A DNA stretch of 64,000 bases from Mrakia gelida. Its lineage: Eukaryota > Basidiomycota > Tremellomycetes > Cystofilobasidiales > Mrakiaceae. Location of the stretch: NCBI GenBank assembly GCA_024345305.1, contig BRON01000004.1:1984001-2048000 (forward strand), read 5' to 3'. This document shows positions 35,039-45,158 of this stretch, piece after piece. The notes beneath the pieces were generated by a model. That model worked only from the letters and a program-made list of their open reading frames with translations. It had not been told where the DNA came from and made no database searches. A program made the translations under genes and the position numbers. The number at the start of each line of letters is the position of its first letter. Position 1 is the stretch's first letter.

Positions 35039-36123
35039 ATGCTCTCCTTCATCCCCCGAATCCTCTCCCTCGTCTTCGCTCCCTCTCCCGTCGTCGTCGT
35101 CGCCTCTCCCTCCTCCTTCCCCCTCCGCTTCAACGACGACAAGCTCGCCCTCCCTCTCCCCTCCTCCTCCCTCTCGGCTCTCGACCAACTTCGCTACGTT
35201 CAGACCAGTTCCACATCCGGACTCTCATCTCCTCGGATAAGAAGCGAGCGACCAAGTCTCTGACTGTCCTCGTTCAGCCGAGAAAGAGGGAGTCAGCTCG
35301 AGGAGGAGTGAAGGTCGTCGACGCGGGACGACGCGAGCTGGGTTCGTCGTCGTCGATTCCCTTCTGGGTCGAGGCTGCTGCTTCGAAGCCAATCCGAGAT
35401 CAGAAGCTGCAGGACGAGGTCGACGAGCTGCTTAAGCTTTCGAGGTTCGAGGACGAGGATGAGGACGAGTGTGAGGAGACGAGGAAGAGGGAACGAAGCG
35501 GATTGGGAGACGCGAAGAGAGCGCTGTCGCGACAGGCTGCTCTGAAGGGACTCAGGTGGCAGGAGCAGCGACGAGAGGTCGAGAGGATGATGTTCGACAG
35601 TCAATTCAGTTTGGAGGACGAGGAGGAGGAGGAGGAAGAGCTTGAGTTTGTCGTTGTCGAGGAGGAAGCGACCGTCGAGCAGGAGGTCAAGCCTGTCGAG
35701 ATCGACGAGGCGCGACTCGACCTCGCGAAGCTTGTATCCGCCAACGCTGCTTGTGCTGGATACTCCTGGCGACGAGAGATGGCGGAGAAGAGGTTGCACC
35801 GAGCTGTGAGTTTGCCTTCTCCTCTTCTTCGTTCTCTTTTTCGCTTCGCTGTAGGAGTCGAACGTCGAGCTGACCTTCCTTTTCCTCCTCCTTCTTCTCT
35901 GCTCGTTCGCCTATCGAAGGACACCCTCGCGATCCTCACCGGAAAGCCTCACCACGCTACCCAGTCCAAGATCGTCGAAGACCGAAAGCTCTACAACTCC
36001 CTCGCCGACGTCTGGAAGCAGCCTCGACTTCCAGTCTCTGGAGACCCTCTCGTCTGGGAGAACGGAGAGTTGGAGCGAGAGGATAGAAGGATCAGGAGGA
36101 ACGCGAGGATGTTGCTCGTTTGA
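35039..36123 (+). pseudogene. Orphan family copy 2, frameshifted relative to copy 1
   Basis: Exons 35039-35805 and 35920-36123 match the orphan at 12738-13657 along its length (FIPRILSLVFAP, SALDQLRYVQT, KSLTVLVQP, VEIDEARLDLAKL, LAILTGKPH). At about 35206 the paralogue has ACCAAGTTC and this copy has ACCAGTTC, one base fewer, and the frame breaks there. Exon 1 is 767 nt where phase-0 joining needs 768. Downstream the frame is intact to TGA 36121-36123, with extra acidic sequence (EDEDEDECEE and an EEEEEEL run). A longer frame starting at 34873 enters the downstream frame directly, so a protein with a different N-terminus remains possible. A sequencing error is the other explanation. Confidence 0.6.
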
Positions 36124-36272
36124 GGGGGAGTTGAACTTCCATAGTGGGAGAGGAGAGGGAGTTGGGTCGTGAGAAGGTGAGTCTTCAGCTTCGTTTTGTC
36201 GTGCGTCTTCGTTCTCGAGGCTGACCTTCTTTCTCTTCTAACTACTGGAAAAGAGTTCAGACTCCCACAGCG

Positions 36273-36303
<31 letters not shown>
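36273..36303 (+). repeat. CAT trinucleotide microsatellite
   Basis: About ten tandem units lie 150 bp downstream of the frameshifted orphan copy. This is the expanded counterpart of the six-unit block at 12529-12546 in the other arm of the inverted duplication. Confidence 0.9.
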
Positions 36304-36817
36304 ACGTCGCAGCTCATCCTCGAGACTTGGCTCCTTCGTCGAGGATTTCGTTCTCCTCCCGTCGCGTTCTCTGGGACAAGGTTCGTCTTGCTCCTTTTCT
36401 CCCTCCTTCTCGTCCTTTCGATTTTCCAAAGTGACTCAACCACCTATTACCTTCTAGCAGACTCATCGTCCCACCATTCTCGAATTCCCCATCCGATCCC
36501 CCTTCCTCCTCCCTTCATCCCTCAAAATCAAAGACGCGTCTCGACGTGCGCTTCATCAACATCGCTTCGTGCGCGCGCCTTCCCTCGCTGGTCGAGATGG
36601 CTTCCGGTTTTCATATCTCCTTCTCGACTTAATATCCTCGCTAGTGTCCTCGCTAGTGTTGTTATCGTTTCTCGTCGTCTCGTTTCTGTCTCTCGCTTCG
36701 TTCTCTCGTCGTGTTTACGTTTTCTTTCTCTCCCTCTCCCGTCCGTGTCCGTGTCCGTGTCCGTTTCCTTCCTCGTCTCGTCCCGTCTATTCTTCTACGG
36801 TTACTGTGTAACTCGAC

Positions 36818-37400
36818 CTAATGCCTTCTCATATCAATTTGGTTCATTATAATCCGCACCTCATTCTCGAGAGAGGAAATCAAAGCAGAGTGAAAGCGAG
36901 CCGATTGGACGGGTCGCTCATCTGTCGTTCGACGACTTCGCCGAGCCAAAGGGGGAGAGACCTTGCGGAAATCGAGCCTGAGTTCATGAAAAGATGTCAT
37001 AGAGAGGGGCATAAAGGCATAGGTGTCTACGGAGAGGAGGAAAGAAGGGAGGTCAGAGCGAAGGTCGGAGGGTCGACGACGTGCCAGTGGCGAGAAGACA
37101 GACCCGTGAATGATCCGTGGGACTTGAAGCAATGATAGAGAGCCGATGAGCGGGTAGTTCTCTGAGAGCTCCGGATCTGGAAGTAAACGAAGAGAGGGAA
37201 CACGCGTCAGCAACTCCGAAAGAAGCTGAGAGCTGGGATCGTTCTCGAGGTGAACTCACGAGAGCGAAAGCGATGGAGGAGGCACGCGAAGAAAAAGGTT
37301 TCGTGATTGTTTTTGATCTTCTGGCCGACAGATGTGAGAGATAGTAGTTCAGCGAAGCGGAGAGGAGAGGAGGCCGGGGAAGCAGAGCGACCGAACTCAC
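36818..37400 (-). other. Spliced-looking exons downstream of the F-box gene 2 remnant
   Basis: This has the same arrangement as after F-box gene 1. A donor lies 12 nt beyond a TGACGCGTCGA block, a 58-nt exon ends CGCTCTC before GTGAGT, and a final exon (to TAG 36818) is open for about 130 codons (contains PLIGSLSLLQVPRIIHG and FHELRLDFRKV). The exon borders resemble those of the first copy, but the encoded residues do not. It overlaps the end of the 36.2-36.8 kb duplication arm. Confidence 0.35.
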
Positions 37401-37469
37401 AGCGTCGACGCGTCAACTCTCCCCTTCTCCCACAACCTCGTACGTGATCATCCCGTCCCTTCGAGCGAT

Positions 37470-38463
37470 CTACTCATCTGAGAACTTCTTCGTCTCCCAC
37501 AACAGCCTCACCTCCTCCTGGACTCCACGAGAGTGCTCCTTCGACTTCGACTGAACAACAACCCTCTCCACCCTCGACGTCTCTGCGAACGTGCTCTCGT
37601 AAACCGGCAGCGCCGCAACTCTACGCCATCCCTTCGATCCCAGGACGATAGTAACATTCTTCGTGGTTCCGTGCAGACAGTTCCAGTTGATCGCGACGTC
37701 GTTCGTGCAGTCGACGACGCGGAGGAGGGAGAGGTTCGACCACGTCGGGGTAGGGAGGTAGATGCAGGGAAGGTGGACGGAGAGACGGATTGGGAGACCA
37801 ACGAGGTTGACCGTTCGAGGATCTAAGAAGGATGTAATCTCGTCCCAGGCTATGTCGGTTCGGTCGTCTTTGTCGAGGACGGGTAGAACGAAGAGAGTGA
37901 GGGAGTCCAGCTCGAGGGGACCTTCGGATTGGAGTCGATCTCGCAAGAGAGGAAGGGATTCGACCTCGGTGTTGTCGAGGGGAGCGGGAGTGAAGCTGAG
38001 GGATCGGATTCGAGGGATAGAGAGGAAGGGTTCGAGGTGAGGGAGGTGGAAGGCGTCCTGGGGAGAGGAACGAGAGGGAGGGGAGGAAGTCGGTCAGCTT
38101 GGGAGCTTCTCGCTACGAGGGCGAGGGCGAGGCTGGCACAGAAAACAAAAAGACTTACTCGTGCGCAGAAGAGTTTGTGTAAGTTCTGAAATCCTAAAAC
38201 CTCAACATCGTCGTAGAGGATGGGGAGGAGAGTTCGAGGAAGGCCAAGCTGACGAGCGAGGTCTTCGCGAGGGTCTTGCAGTCGCAAAAGCGAAGGATCT
38301 CGCGCTTGATCTCGTTGGGAAGGAAGGGGAGGTCTCGTTCGGGACTGAAAGAGGTGGAGGAGGGTAAGGCTGGTCCGAGGATCGCGATGGACGAGAGGAG
38401 AAGGGAGGAGGAAGGGGGAGGAAGAGGAAGGTCGGAAGGAGGAGGCGATGAGAGGACCTTCAT
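37470..38463 (-). pseudogene. F-box-like paralogue 2, frameshift and early stop
   Basis: Exon 1 (38159-38463) starts MKVLSSPP and carries the same F-box helix as gene 1 (LPNEIKREILRFCDCKTLAKTSLVSLAFLEL). At about 38220-38224 one base is missing compared with gene 1 (GAGGATGGGG versus GAGGAGCGGGG on the plus strand), so the frame is lost before YDDVEVLGFQ. Exon 1 is 305 nt where 306 would keep phase. Exon 2 (37470-38057) resumes the homologous frame (LDPRTVNLVGL, WSNLSLLRVVDC, VERVVVQSKS) but meets TAG at 37470-37472. A further 17 codons matching gene 1 (ARRDGMITYEV) lie beyond it, up to the TGA that matches gene 1's stop. Two independent lesions favour a decaying gene. Confidence 0.65.
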
Positions 38464-38763
38464 CGCTGCTGTCGAAGGGTTCCCGACCTCGAGATGAGAG
38501 AGATCCCGGTTGGGCAGGTAGGATGAAGTGGAGACCTGCGTAGAAAGGTTTCTTCTTGTCGAGATGGGCGTCAAGGAAGAAACAGAGAGGCGAGGGCGAA
38601 AGCTCAAAGCTCATTTCGTCCCTTCCCGTCGAGCTGCTCCCATCTTCCATCCAGCTCAACCTGCGACTTCTACACCTTCGGGATCAACTCGCTGTCTCTC
38701 ATCTTTCTCTTCCCTTCCCTTCCGCTACCCTTCAACCCTCGAAAGAACGGATCTCTCGCGTCC

Positions 38764-39897
38764 ATGGCTCCCTTTCAAACGGATCCCTCCGGTTCCTCCT
38801 CCTCCTCCCAGCAGCAGCATCTTCCTCGAGACGCTCGAGTGATAGCTCTCATCCTCGCTTCAAAGGTGAGACGGGATGGGCTCGCTTTGGCTCTCTTCTA
38901 GCTCTCGCTGACCTTGATCTCGTGGATGGCTTGCCAACAGGGCATCGACGACACGACACCTCAGGTCCTTCACCAACTCCTCGAGTTCGCTCACCGTTCG
39001 CTCCTCTCCTTTTGGCTCTTCTCAGCTCGTATGAGCTCGTAGAAGCCCTGTACTGACTCACTGCCATCTCCTACGCTCAGGCTACACGACGGACATCCTC
39101 CTCGACGCTCTGACCTACTCTGAACACGCCGGGAAGGGAGGAAAGCTCGACGTCGACGACGTTTCCCTCGCCGTTCAAGCCAAGGTCAACTGGAGCTTCA
39201 AGGAAGGAGGAGAGAGAGACGTGAGTATCAGCATCGTCTTCGATCTCTTTCTGTGTAGAGAAGGAACAGTCGAGGGAAGGATGGGCGGAGGGAGGAGGAG
39301 CTGGGAAGGAATCTCAAAGCTCAACGAGCTCGCGCTGACCACTCCTTCCTCCCCTCTTTCGCCTCGTTCGTTCATCTATACCAGTTCCTCATCCCCTTAG
39401 CCCAATCCGTCAACTCCAACCCTCTCCCTCCAATCCCAGAAACACCCTTCCTTCGTCTCCCGAACCCGAGAGATCTCCTCACAGCACCCAACTTCAACCT
39501 CGTCCCAAACAAGGTCAGCCTCTTGTTCCTGCCTCTTTGTCGTCACGCGTCTCTGTTTCACCTTACTTACTCCCTGCTTCTGATCTCTTCTTGATGGTCT
39601 CCACAGCCTCCAGCAGGTTACGGCGAAGCTGCCTCCTCCCACTCTGGATCCTCAGCAGGCGACTCCGGTTCCGAGGACGACGAGTCGGAGGGAGGAGGAG
39701 ACGGAGACGGAGCTACTCCTCACCCCAAGGATGGAGGAGCAGGAGAGGACGAGGCGGAAGACGAAGACGAGGATATGGAGGAGATGCAGCTGCAGCCGGT
39801 CGAACTTCCCTCGGGACCTCCGTTGCTCGCGTCGACTGGGTCTGGGTTGGGAGAGAAGAGGAGGATGGAGGACGAGGACGACGATTACGATGCATGA
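38764..39897 (+). CDS. TAF9: TFIID/SAGA subunit TAF9
   Basis: Five exons join from ATG 38764 to TGA 39895-39897. A short Gln/Ser-rich start is followed by the TAF9 histone fold: PRDARVIALILASKG, TPQVLHQLLEFAHRY, ILLDALTYSEHAGK, LDVDDVSLAVQAKVNWSF. Then comes the conserved region FLIPLAQSVNS and FLRLPNPRDLLTAPNFNLV. The tail is strongly acidic (DEDEDMEEM, then EDEDDDYDA). TAF9 pairs with TAF6 through the histone fold and is shared by TFIID and SAGA in the nucleus. All exons join without a frame break. Confidence 0.94.
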
Positions 39898-40218
39898 GCA
39901 GCCTGAGTGCACTTCGCATCCTATACGGCGTCTCTGTTCGGGAGAGAGACTAGCTGCTGGAGCTTCGTCCAAAGGAGGGCGACGCGCGAGGATGCGAGAC
40001 GAGAAGAGGTCAAGCTGTGTTTGCCAATCTTGCTCCGCCCTTCTGCCGGCTCCCTTCTGCGCTTCGACAGCCCCTGTGTTTTCCGGATCGCGTCAGAGTT
40101 CATCAAAAAGTCACGAGCAAAGCGGTCACCTCGGGAGTCGCTCTCCTTTTGACCTTCTTCCCATGAACCACCACCTGCTCCACCTCCACTCCCCCTCCAA
40201 TCCACGTCAACCTCTCGA
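39898..40218. other. Intergenic, no gene seen
   Basis: This 0.32-kb gap between TAF9 and the microexon gene, both on the plus strand, must hold a terminator and a promoter. Neither was recognised by motif. Confidence 0.4.
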
Positions 40219-41445
40219 ATGTCTTCTGGATTTTTCGTCGAATCTCAGCCTGGTGAAGACTGGTTGAGAGTCAGTTGTGGAACGGTTGTCCTTCACGAGT
40301 GCAAGAAATCGGAGGTGAGCTCGTTCGTTTACACTTTCTCGTTCCGTTTTGGCCACGTCTTGCGTCGCCTCTTCCCTGCTCACATCTTCTTCGTCTTCGC
40401 TCGTCTCCTCGCAGGCGATGAGATTCGAAGGAAAGTCAGTACATATCCCCCAAGAACAGAGTTAGCTCACGGTGTCAAGCTCGAGCTGACGTCGTTCTCT
40501 CCCTCGTTTCCTGGATGAAACAGCAACGTCCGTCTCGCTTTCTTTTCTCCTGCTACCCAGTGTCCGAGACTAATAGATCTGCCGCAAATCCTCTCTAGTA
40601 CTACCCCTACCAGTCTCGACAGAAGGCTGAGCTCTTCTCACCTTCAACGCTTCAGTGGGACTCGCCTGCAGCCGGGTGAGCTCGATTCCTGCTCCTTTTC
40701 GTCTGTTCCTTTTCTTTTACAGCTCAACTAACTCGGAACGGTGATTTCGAAGTCGAGCCGCCTTCTCACACAGTACGTTCACCTCTCTCGATCTTGGATA
40801 CAACTCCCGGAATCGCTCAATTCGAATCGCTGACGACTCGACGCGACGACTCCTTCTTTTTTCTGAACAGTGACCAAACCGGGAACGTGAGTCTACTCTC
40901 GTAGAGTTTTAGAGATCTTTCAAGAACTGACAGCTTGTTCGCTTGCCGCAGAAGCGATCTGGTTCGAGACGGTAAGGCTCTATTCGATTCGTTCGTCGCG
41001 TTTTCTCGTTCGCTGACCTCCTCTCCCTCGACCTCGTTGTCCCCTGCAGTCATGTGGTGAGTTCCAATCCAGCTCACCCGCGCCTGATATGCGTCCGTCC
41101 TGATCTTCCCTTTGTCTCCTCGCGTCGCTCCAGGACTCACACCGATCCCTCGCCTGGCTTCGAGTTCCTCGCTCTCTACGTCGGCTGTAGGTTCGAGCTT
41201 TCTTCTTCCCTCTCCCGCTCTTCGAGGGCTGACATACTTTTTCGAACCGCCCAGACGACCAGAACAAAACCTTCGTCTCTCGCTTCACTCCCGCTACCGG
41301 CTCTTCCCCTTCAACCTCAACCGATCCCGCAAACAAAGGCTTCCTCGTCGACGGAACGTCGGAGACTCCTCCCTCTTCGTCTGAGAGTGACTCGGAGAGA
41401 AGAACTCTGGGAAGAAGAAGCAGTGAGAGGGAGGTGAGAGTCTAA
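40219..41445 (+). CDS. 167-residue orphan protein built from nine mostly tiny exons
   Basis: Exons 40219-40314, 40415-40438, 40599-40675, 40753-40772, 40871-40886, 40952-40971, 41050-41056, 41134-41186 and 41255-41445 total 504 nt and keep one frame to TAA 41443-41445. The protein starts MSSGFFVESQPGEDWLRV, passes YYPYQSRQKAELFSPSTLQW, SDLVRDVMWTHTDP and GFEFLALYVGYDQNKTF, and ends in a Ser/Glu/Arg-rich tail. The middle reads like a compact folded domain and the tail as disordered. No family was recognised. Four consecutive exons are 20, 16, 20 and 7 nt. The second donor (GTACAT at 40439) was chosen because it alone keeps the downstream frame. Confidence 0.6.
41050..41056 (+). other. 7-nt microexon
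   Basis: TCATGTG is bounded by a CTGCAG acceptor and a GTGAGT donor. Including it joins VRD to MWTHTDP in frame; skipping it would shift the frame and lose the rest of the protein. Confidence 0.5.
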
Positions 41446-41935
41446 CTGGTGTTTGGGTGTTTGGGAGGTTGGAGATCTGGAGGGAAGGACAATCCATGTG
41501 ATCTTGAACGACGAGCACTGAGACGCGTCGACACTCGAGAGTCCTTTGCTTCTCGCTGCCGCTTTATTACCTCAGACGATTCTGAGCTCGCTCGTTTTCA
41601 TGACCAGCCTCGTCTCCTTTCGTACTAAGATCGTCATAAACATATATCGAAAAAGAGAGACGAACGAACCATCGACGAAAAGCACTCGACGTCTTCCTCC
41701 TCTTCCTCGTCTAAAAAAGCTAACTATAAAATCAACAAAATCTAACCGTCCGTCTAGGTGTTATCTCCTCCTCAAGCTCAAGCTCAGTGTCCGTCGTCGT
41801 CTCGTCTAATCTAGCCAAAGTGGGAAGAGGTGAAGGAAGAGGGAGTTCGTGTTCGTTCTCGGCCTCCTGTTGACGTCTCGACGCGAGCCATCGCTCAACG
41901 GCCAGTTCCTCTTCGAGATCGAGTTTCTCGTCGAT
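41446..41935. other. Convergent 3' flanks
   Basis: This 0.49-kb stretch lies between the orphan stop and the stop of TDT copy 2. It is A-rich around 41630-41760 compared with its surroundings, as expected of 3' UTR and polyadenylation regions. No coding signal was seen. Confidence 0.45.
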
Positions 41936-44483
41936 TCATTCTTCTTGAGGAGCTCCTGGGAGGATACCGTTCCATAAGAGAGTGGCGGTTCCGGTGATGT
42001 TGACGCACCACCTGAGATGGGAGACGAGTAACGAGAAGGGTGGGGGTCAGTTCGGTTCGCGAGGAGAGGGCGAGGAAGGAGGGACGAGAGACTCACATTC
42101 CAGCGACGAAGCAGGTGAGGATGATGTTGACGATACCGAAGGCTCTCGAGGGGAAGTACTCTCCGAATCGACCGCAGGTGGAGATGAAACCGGCTGTTGG
42201 AGGTTGAGAGGAATGAGAAGAGACGGCGAGTCAGCACTCGAGTTTCGACCTCGCCGACACACATGAACGAAGGCGAAGACGCAAGAAACGACTGAGGGAT
42301 ACTAACAGAGGGGGAAGGTCATGGCCCACCAGGACTGGAAGAGAAGAAACAAGAGAGAGAGAGAACGAAGTCAGCAGGGAGTCTGACGACGAGTCGAGAA
42401 CGCAGATGAACAAGGACGAGCTGAACTGACCATCTCGAACTTCGCCATGAACCCAAGCTTCCTCATCTCGTTCAAAGTAAGGAAGAACCATCTCGAGTGG
42501 ACTGAACAGTGCAAAAAGATATCGACATGAGAAAGGAGGTCAGCAAAACCGAAAGGTCGTCCACCCGCCGCGAAGTCTCGAACGAGGGCACAAAACAAGA
42601 GCTTCCAACTCACTGAAAAGCACCCAGCAGCACATCCCCATCAACAACAACGACCACCACACCCCAATCATCACAAACACCTGCGCAACGAGATGCGGGT
42701 CCATCGATCCTCCGTCGAATCCAGCCATGAAGTTCGTTTGAGGGAAGATCTTGAGAGCAGCGTTTCCGAGGTTGACGCATGCGAGAGCGGTGAATCCAGG
42801 AGGTCCACAGGCGATGGCGTAGGTGAGGAGAGTTTTGGAGGGTGCTCGAGCTGAGAGAGAGAGAGAGAAGGGGAAAGGTTGGGAAGGGGGAGGAAGGGGG
42901 AGGAAGAACGAAGGCGAATCGATTCGAGTCGAGTCAGAAACGAGATGGTGTGACAGAAGGAAAAAGATGGCGAGAGGGGGTAGTGGGCTCACCGAGAGTG
43001 ATGTGCCGGAGCATCCAGAGACTCAATTTCTGATTGTGTGAACGGAGACGAGCGCGAGGGAAAAGAAGGGGAGGGAGAGGAAGACGGAGGGACGAAACGA
43101 GACGCGTCAGTCAGCGAGCGCTTCGAATCGAGAACCCAGCGACAAGACTCACCAGGTAGCCCATGAAGAACCCAAGTCCCTGCATGATATACGAGAACAG
43201 CACGATCGTGAGAGCTCTCGAAGGGTCGATTTCCGCGAGGTGAGGAGCGAGGAGTCCTCCGATCGATCCCAAAAGCATAAGTGGGAAGACCTCCAGGCAT
43301 TCCGACGGACCGACGTGAACGAGGTGACGAGGTAGGGATCGTCTGCATACACATCGAATCAGAAGGGAGCACAAACAACCATATCAGCCTCGGATGTCGT
43401 GCTGAACTACTCGGACCCATCCTCCGAACAAGACGCGTCGACTCACACAGTGCACTGAACAACGAGACCTGAAGCTGCTGAAACGAGGAAATACACCCAG
43501 TAGATGACGTAGCAGGCTTCGACGAGCCAAGGACCACAGTAGGGGATGCCGTAGATGATGATTCCGATGATGATCGAGGACCAGGCGATGGGGAGGACAG
43601 GGAACCAGATCCTGAGACGACCAAGGGAACGAACGATGAGTTCGAGTCAGTTTTCTGCTAGATCGGCGAAGAGGAAATGGGGTAGGGATGGGGCTCACCC
43701 TTCCACCTCGTCGTAGAAAGAGTCACGGAAAGCCTTGGGATGGCGAATGAGACGGAGGGTCGACATCGTCATGTTGAAGGCCATGATCTGAGGAACGAAA
43801 GCGAGAGAGGGTCAGTTCTCGCGAGACAGAGCTGAGGGAGGGAGTGACGAGAAGAGACGAACGACGATGTTGAGGATAAGAAAGAGGGAACCTGTCAGGG
43901 GCGAAGAGAGAAAGGGAAGGAAGGGAGAGGAGGGTGAGCTTGGATTGGAGGAAGGAGGAGGGTGGATCGAACGACGACCGAAAGGTGGACGGACGAACCA
44001 ATCGCGTGTTGCCCTCTGAAGGGATAAGGTATGCTCGAAACACATAGCGAGACAGCTCCCGTACCCAAGTTGACAGTATACATGACCCAGGACCAGTCTC
44101 TCGTCCAGTGGACCTTGTTCCAAGGCTGAGGATGGCGCTCAACGGCGACGACGGGGGGTTTCGACGACGGAGAGTTGGGTCGAGTGTAAGGCAGGAGTTT
44201 CGAGGGCGAGGAAGGTCGAGTGACGTTTGGGGAGGGGGAGTAGATGGTAGGAGTGTAGACTGTTGAGGAAGGGGAGTACTCCTTGATGCTTGTGTGAGCT
44301 GATTCTGGGAGGTAATCTTTGCGAGGAGAGGTGGAAGAAGGAGGAAGGTCAGCCAACGCCGCCGGCAAGAGAGTCAGCTTCCGTTTGGTTTCTTTTCTTT
44401 CTTCGATGGGGGGACTCACGATCCTTCATGGTCTGCATCATGACATGATGATCAGATTTGCTTATTGGTGGAGGGGGATTCAT
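41936..44483 (-). CDS. TDT/Mae1-type C4-dicarboxylate transporter, copy 2
   Basis: About eleven exons join from ATG 44481-44483 to TGA 41936-41938. The N-terminal tail (MNPPPPISKSDHHV) leads to a Ser/Pro linker with SPSPNVTRPSSPSKLL, nearly the same wording as copy 1, then RDWSWVMYTVNLGTGAV and helices matching copy 1 throughout: SIPYPFRGQHAIG, LEVFPLMLLGSIGGLLAPHL, DPSRALTIVLFSYIMQGLGF, ILLTYAIACGPPGFTALACV-type and FGIVNIILTCFVAG. It ends ILPGAPQEE, shorter than copy 1, whose C-terminus adds about 20 charged residues. Intron positions also agree, so the two arose by gene duplication. Its substrate may be malate or another dicarboxylate; sulphite export is the alternative in this superfamily. 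Confidence 0.83.
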
Positions 44484-45158
44484 TGAGTTGGAGGAGGTGT
44501 ATGGTGGATGGGTTGGGTCGTGGTTGAAGGGCAAACTTCTCAAGGGGAGAGTTCCAGAAGGAAGCTCACCTGTCCTCCTTCCCCTTCTTCTCCCCCGCCG
44601 CGATTTTCGGTCGTCATGGCCGTGTTTCCTTATCTCCGTTATTTTCGTTGCTGTCTCTTCCCTCAGAGGCTAGAAGTTCTGTGTCTCGACTCTGCAAAGC
44701 GACGACTCACCTCGCAGGGCTGACAAAAAGTCGCACCTCCTGTGGATCCTCGACGCGTCGCGATCTCGTCCTTTTTCGCTCGAAGCCCAGGCTCTGCTCG
44801 CACGTTCCATCATTGTCGATCCAACGATGATCTGGATCTGCTCTCGTTTCAGCAGGCAAGAGGGAACGATGGGAAGAGCATGCATGCATTTGCGAGGGAG
44901 AGGAGAAAGAGCAAGACAATGGAGAAAGACGGATCCAAGACGAATGAGAAGAGAGTACAACAAAAAGTTCGCCAGCGACGGAAGAACGATACGAGCGAGA
45001 TGAGAGACCAAGAAGAGCGTGTGTGGATACTAGAGTCGGAAATCAAGAAGGATATGCGAAGAGAAGAGCCAAAAAGACGAAAAGCTGCAACGACGAACGA
45101 ACGAAATCAAAGACAAGATGAAGAACGAACTCGTCGCTCGCGAAAACAGATCTTCTCG
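44484..45158. other. Upstream region of TDT copy 2
   Basis: This 0.67-kb stretch is purine-rich on the plus strand from about 44860 and pyrimidine-rich near the start codon of TDT copy 2. It should hold that gene's promoter and the 3' end of the minus-strand Ser-rich gene. No additional coding frame is supported. Confidence 0.4.

Noticed and set aside
34873..36123. Single intact gene starting at 34873 encoding a 416-residue protein
   Set aside because: The first 110 codons are out of frame relative to the paralogue and look like an Arg/Pro/Ser-rich shadow. It is kept only as an alternative start for the frameshifted copy.
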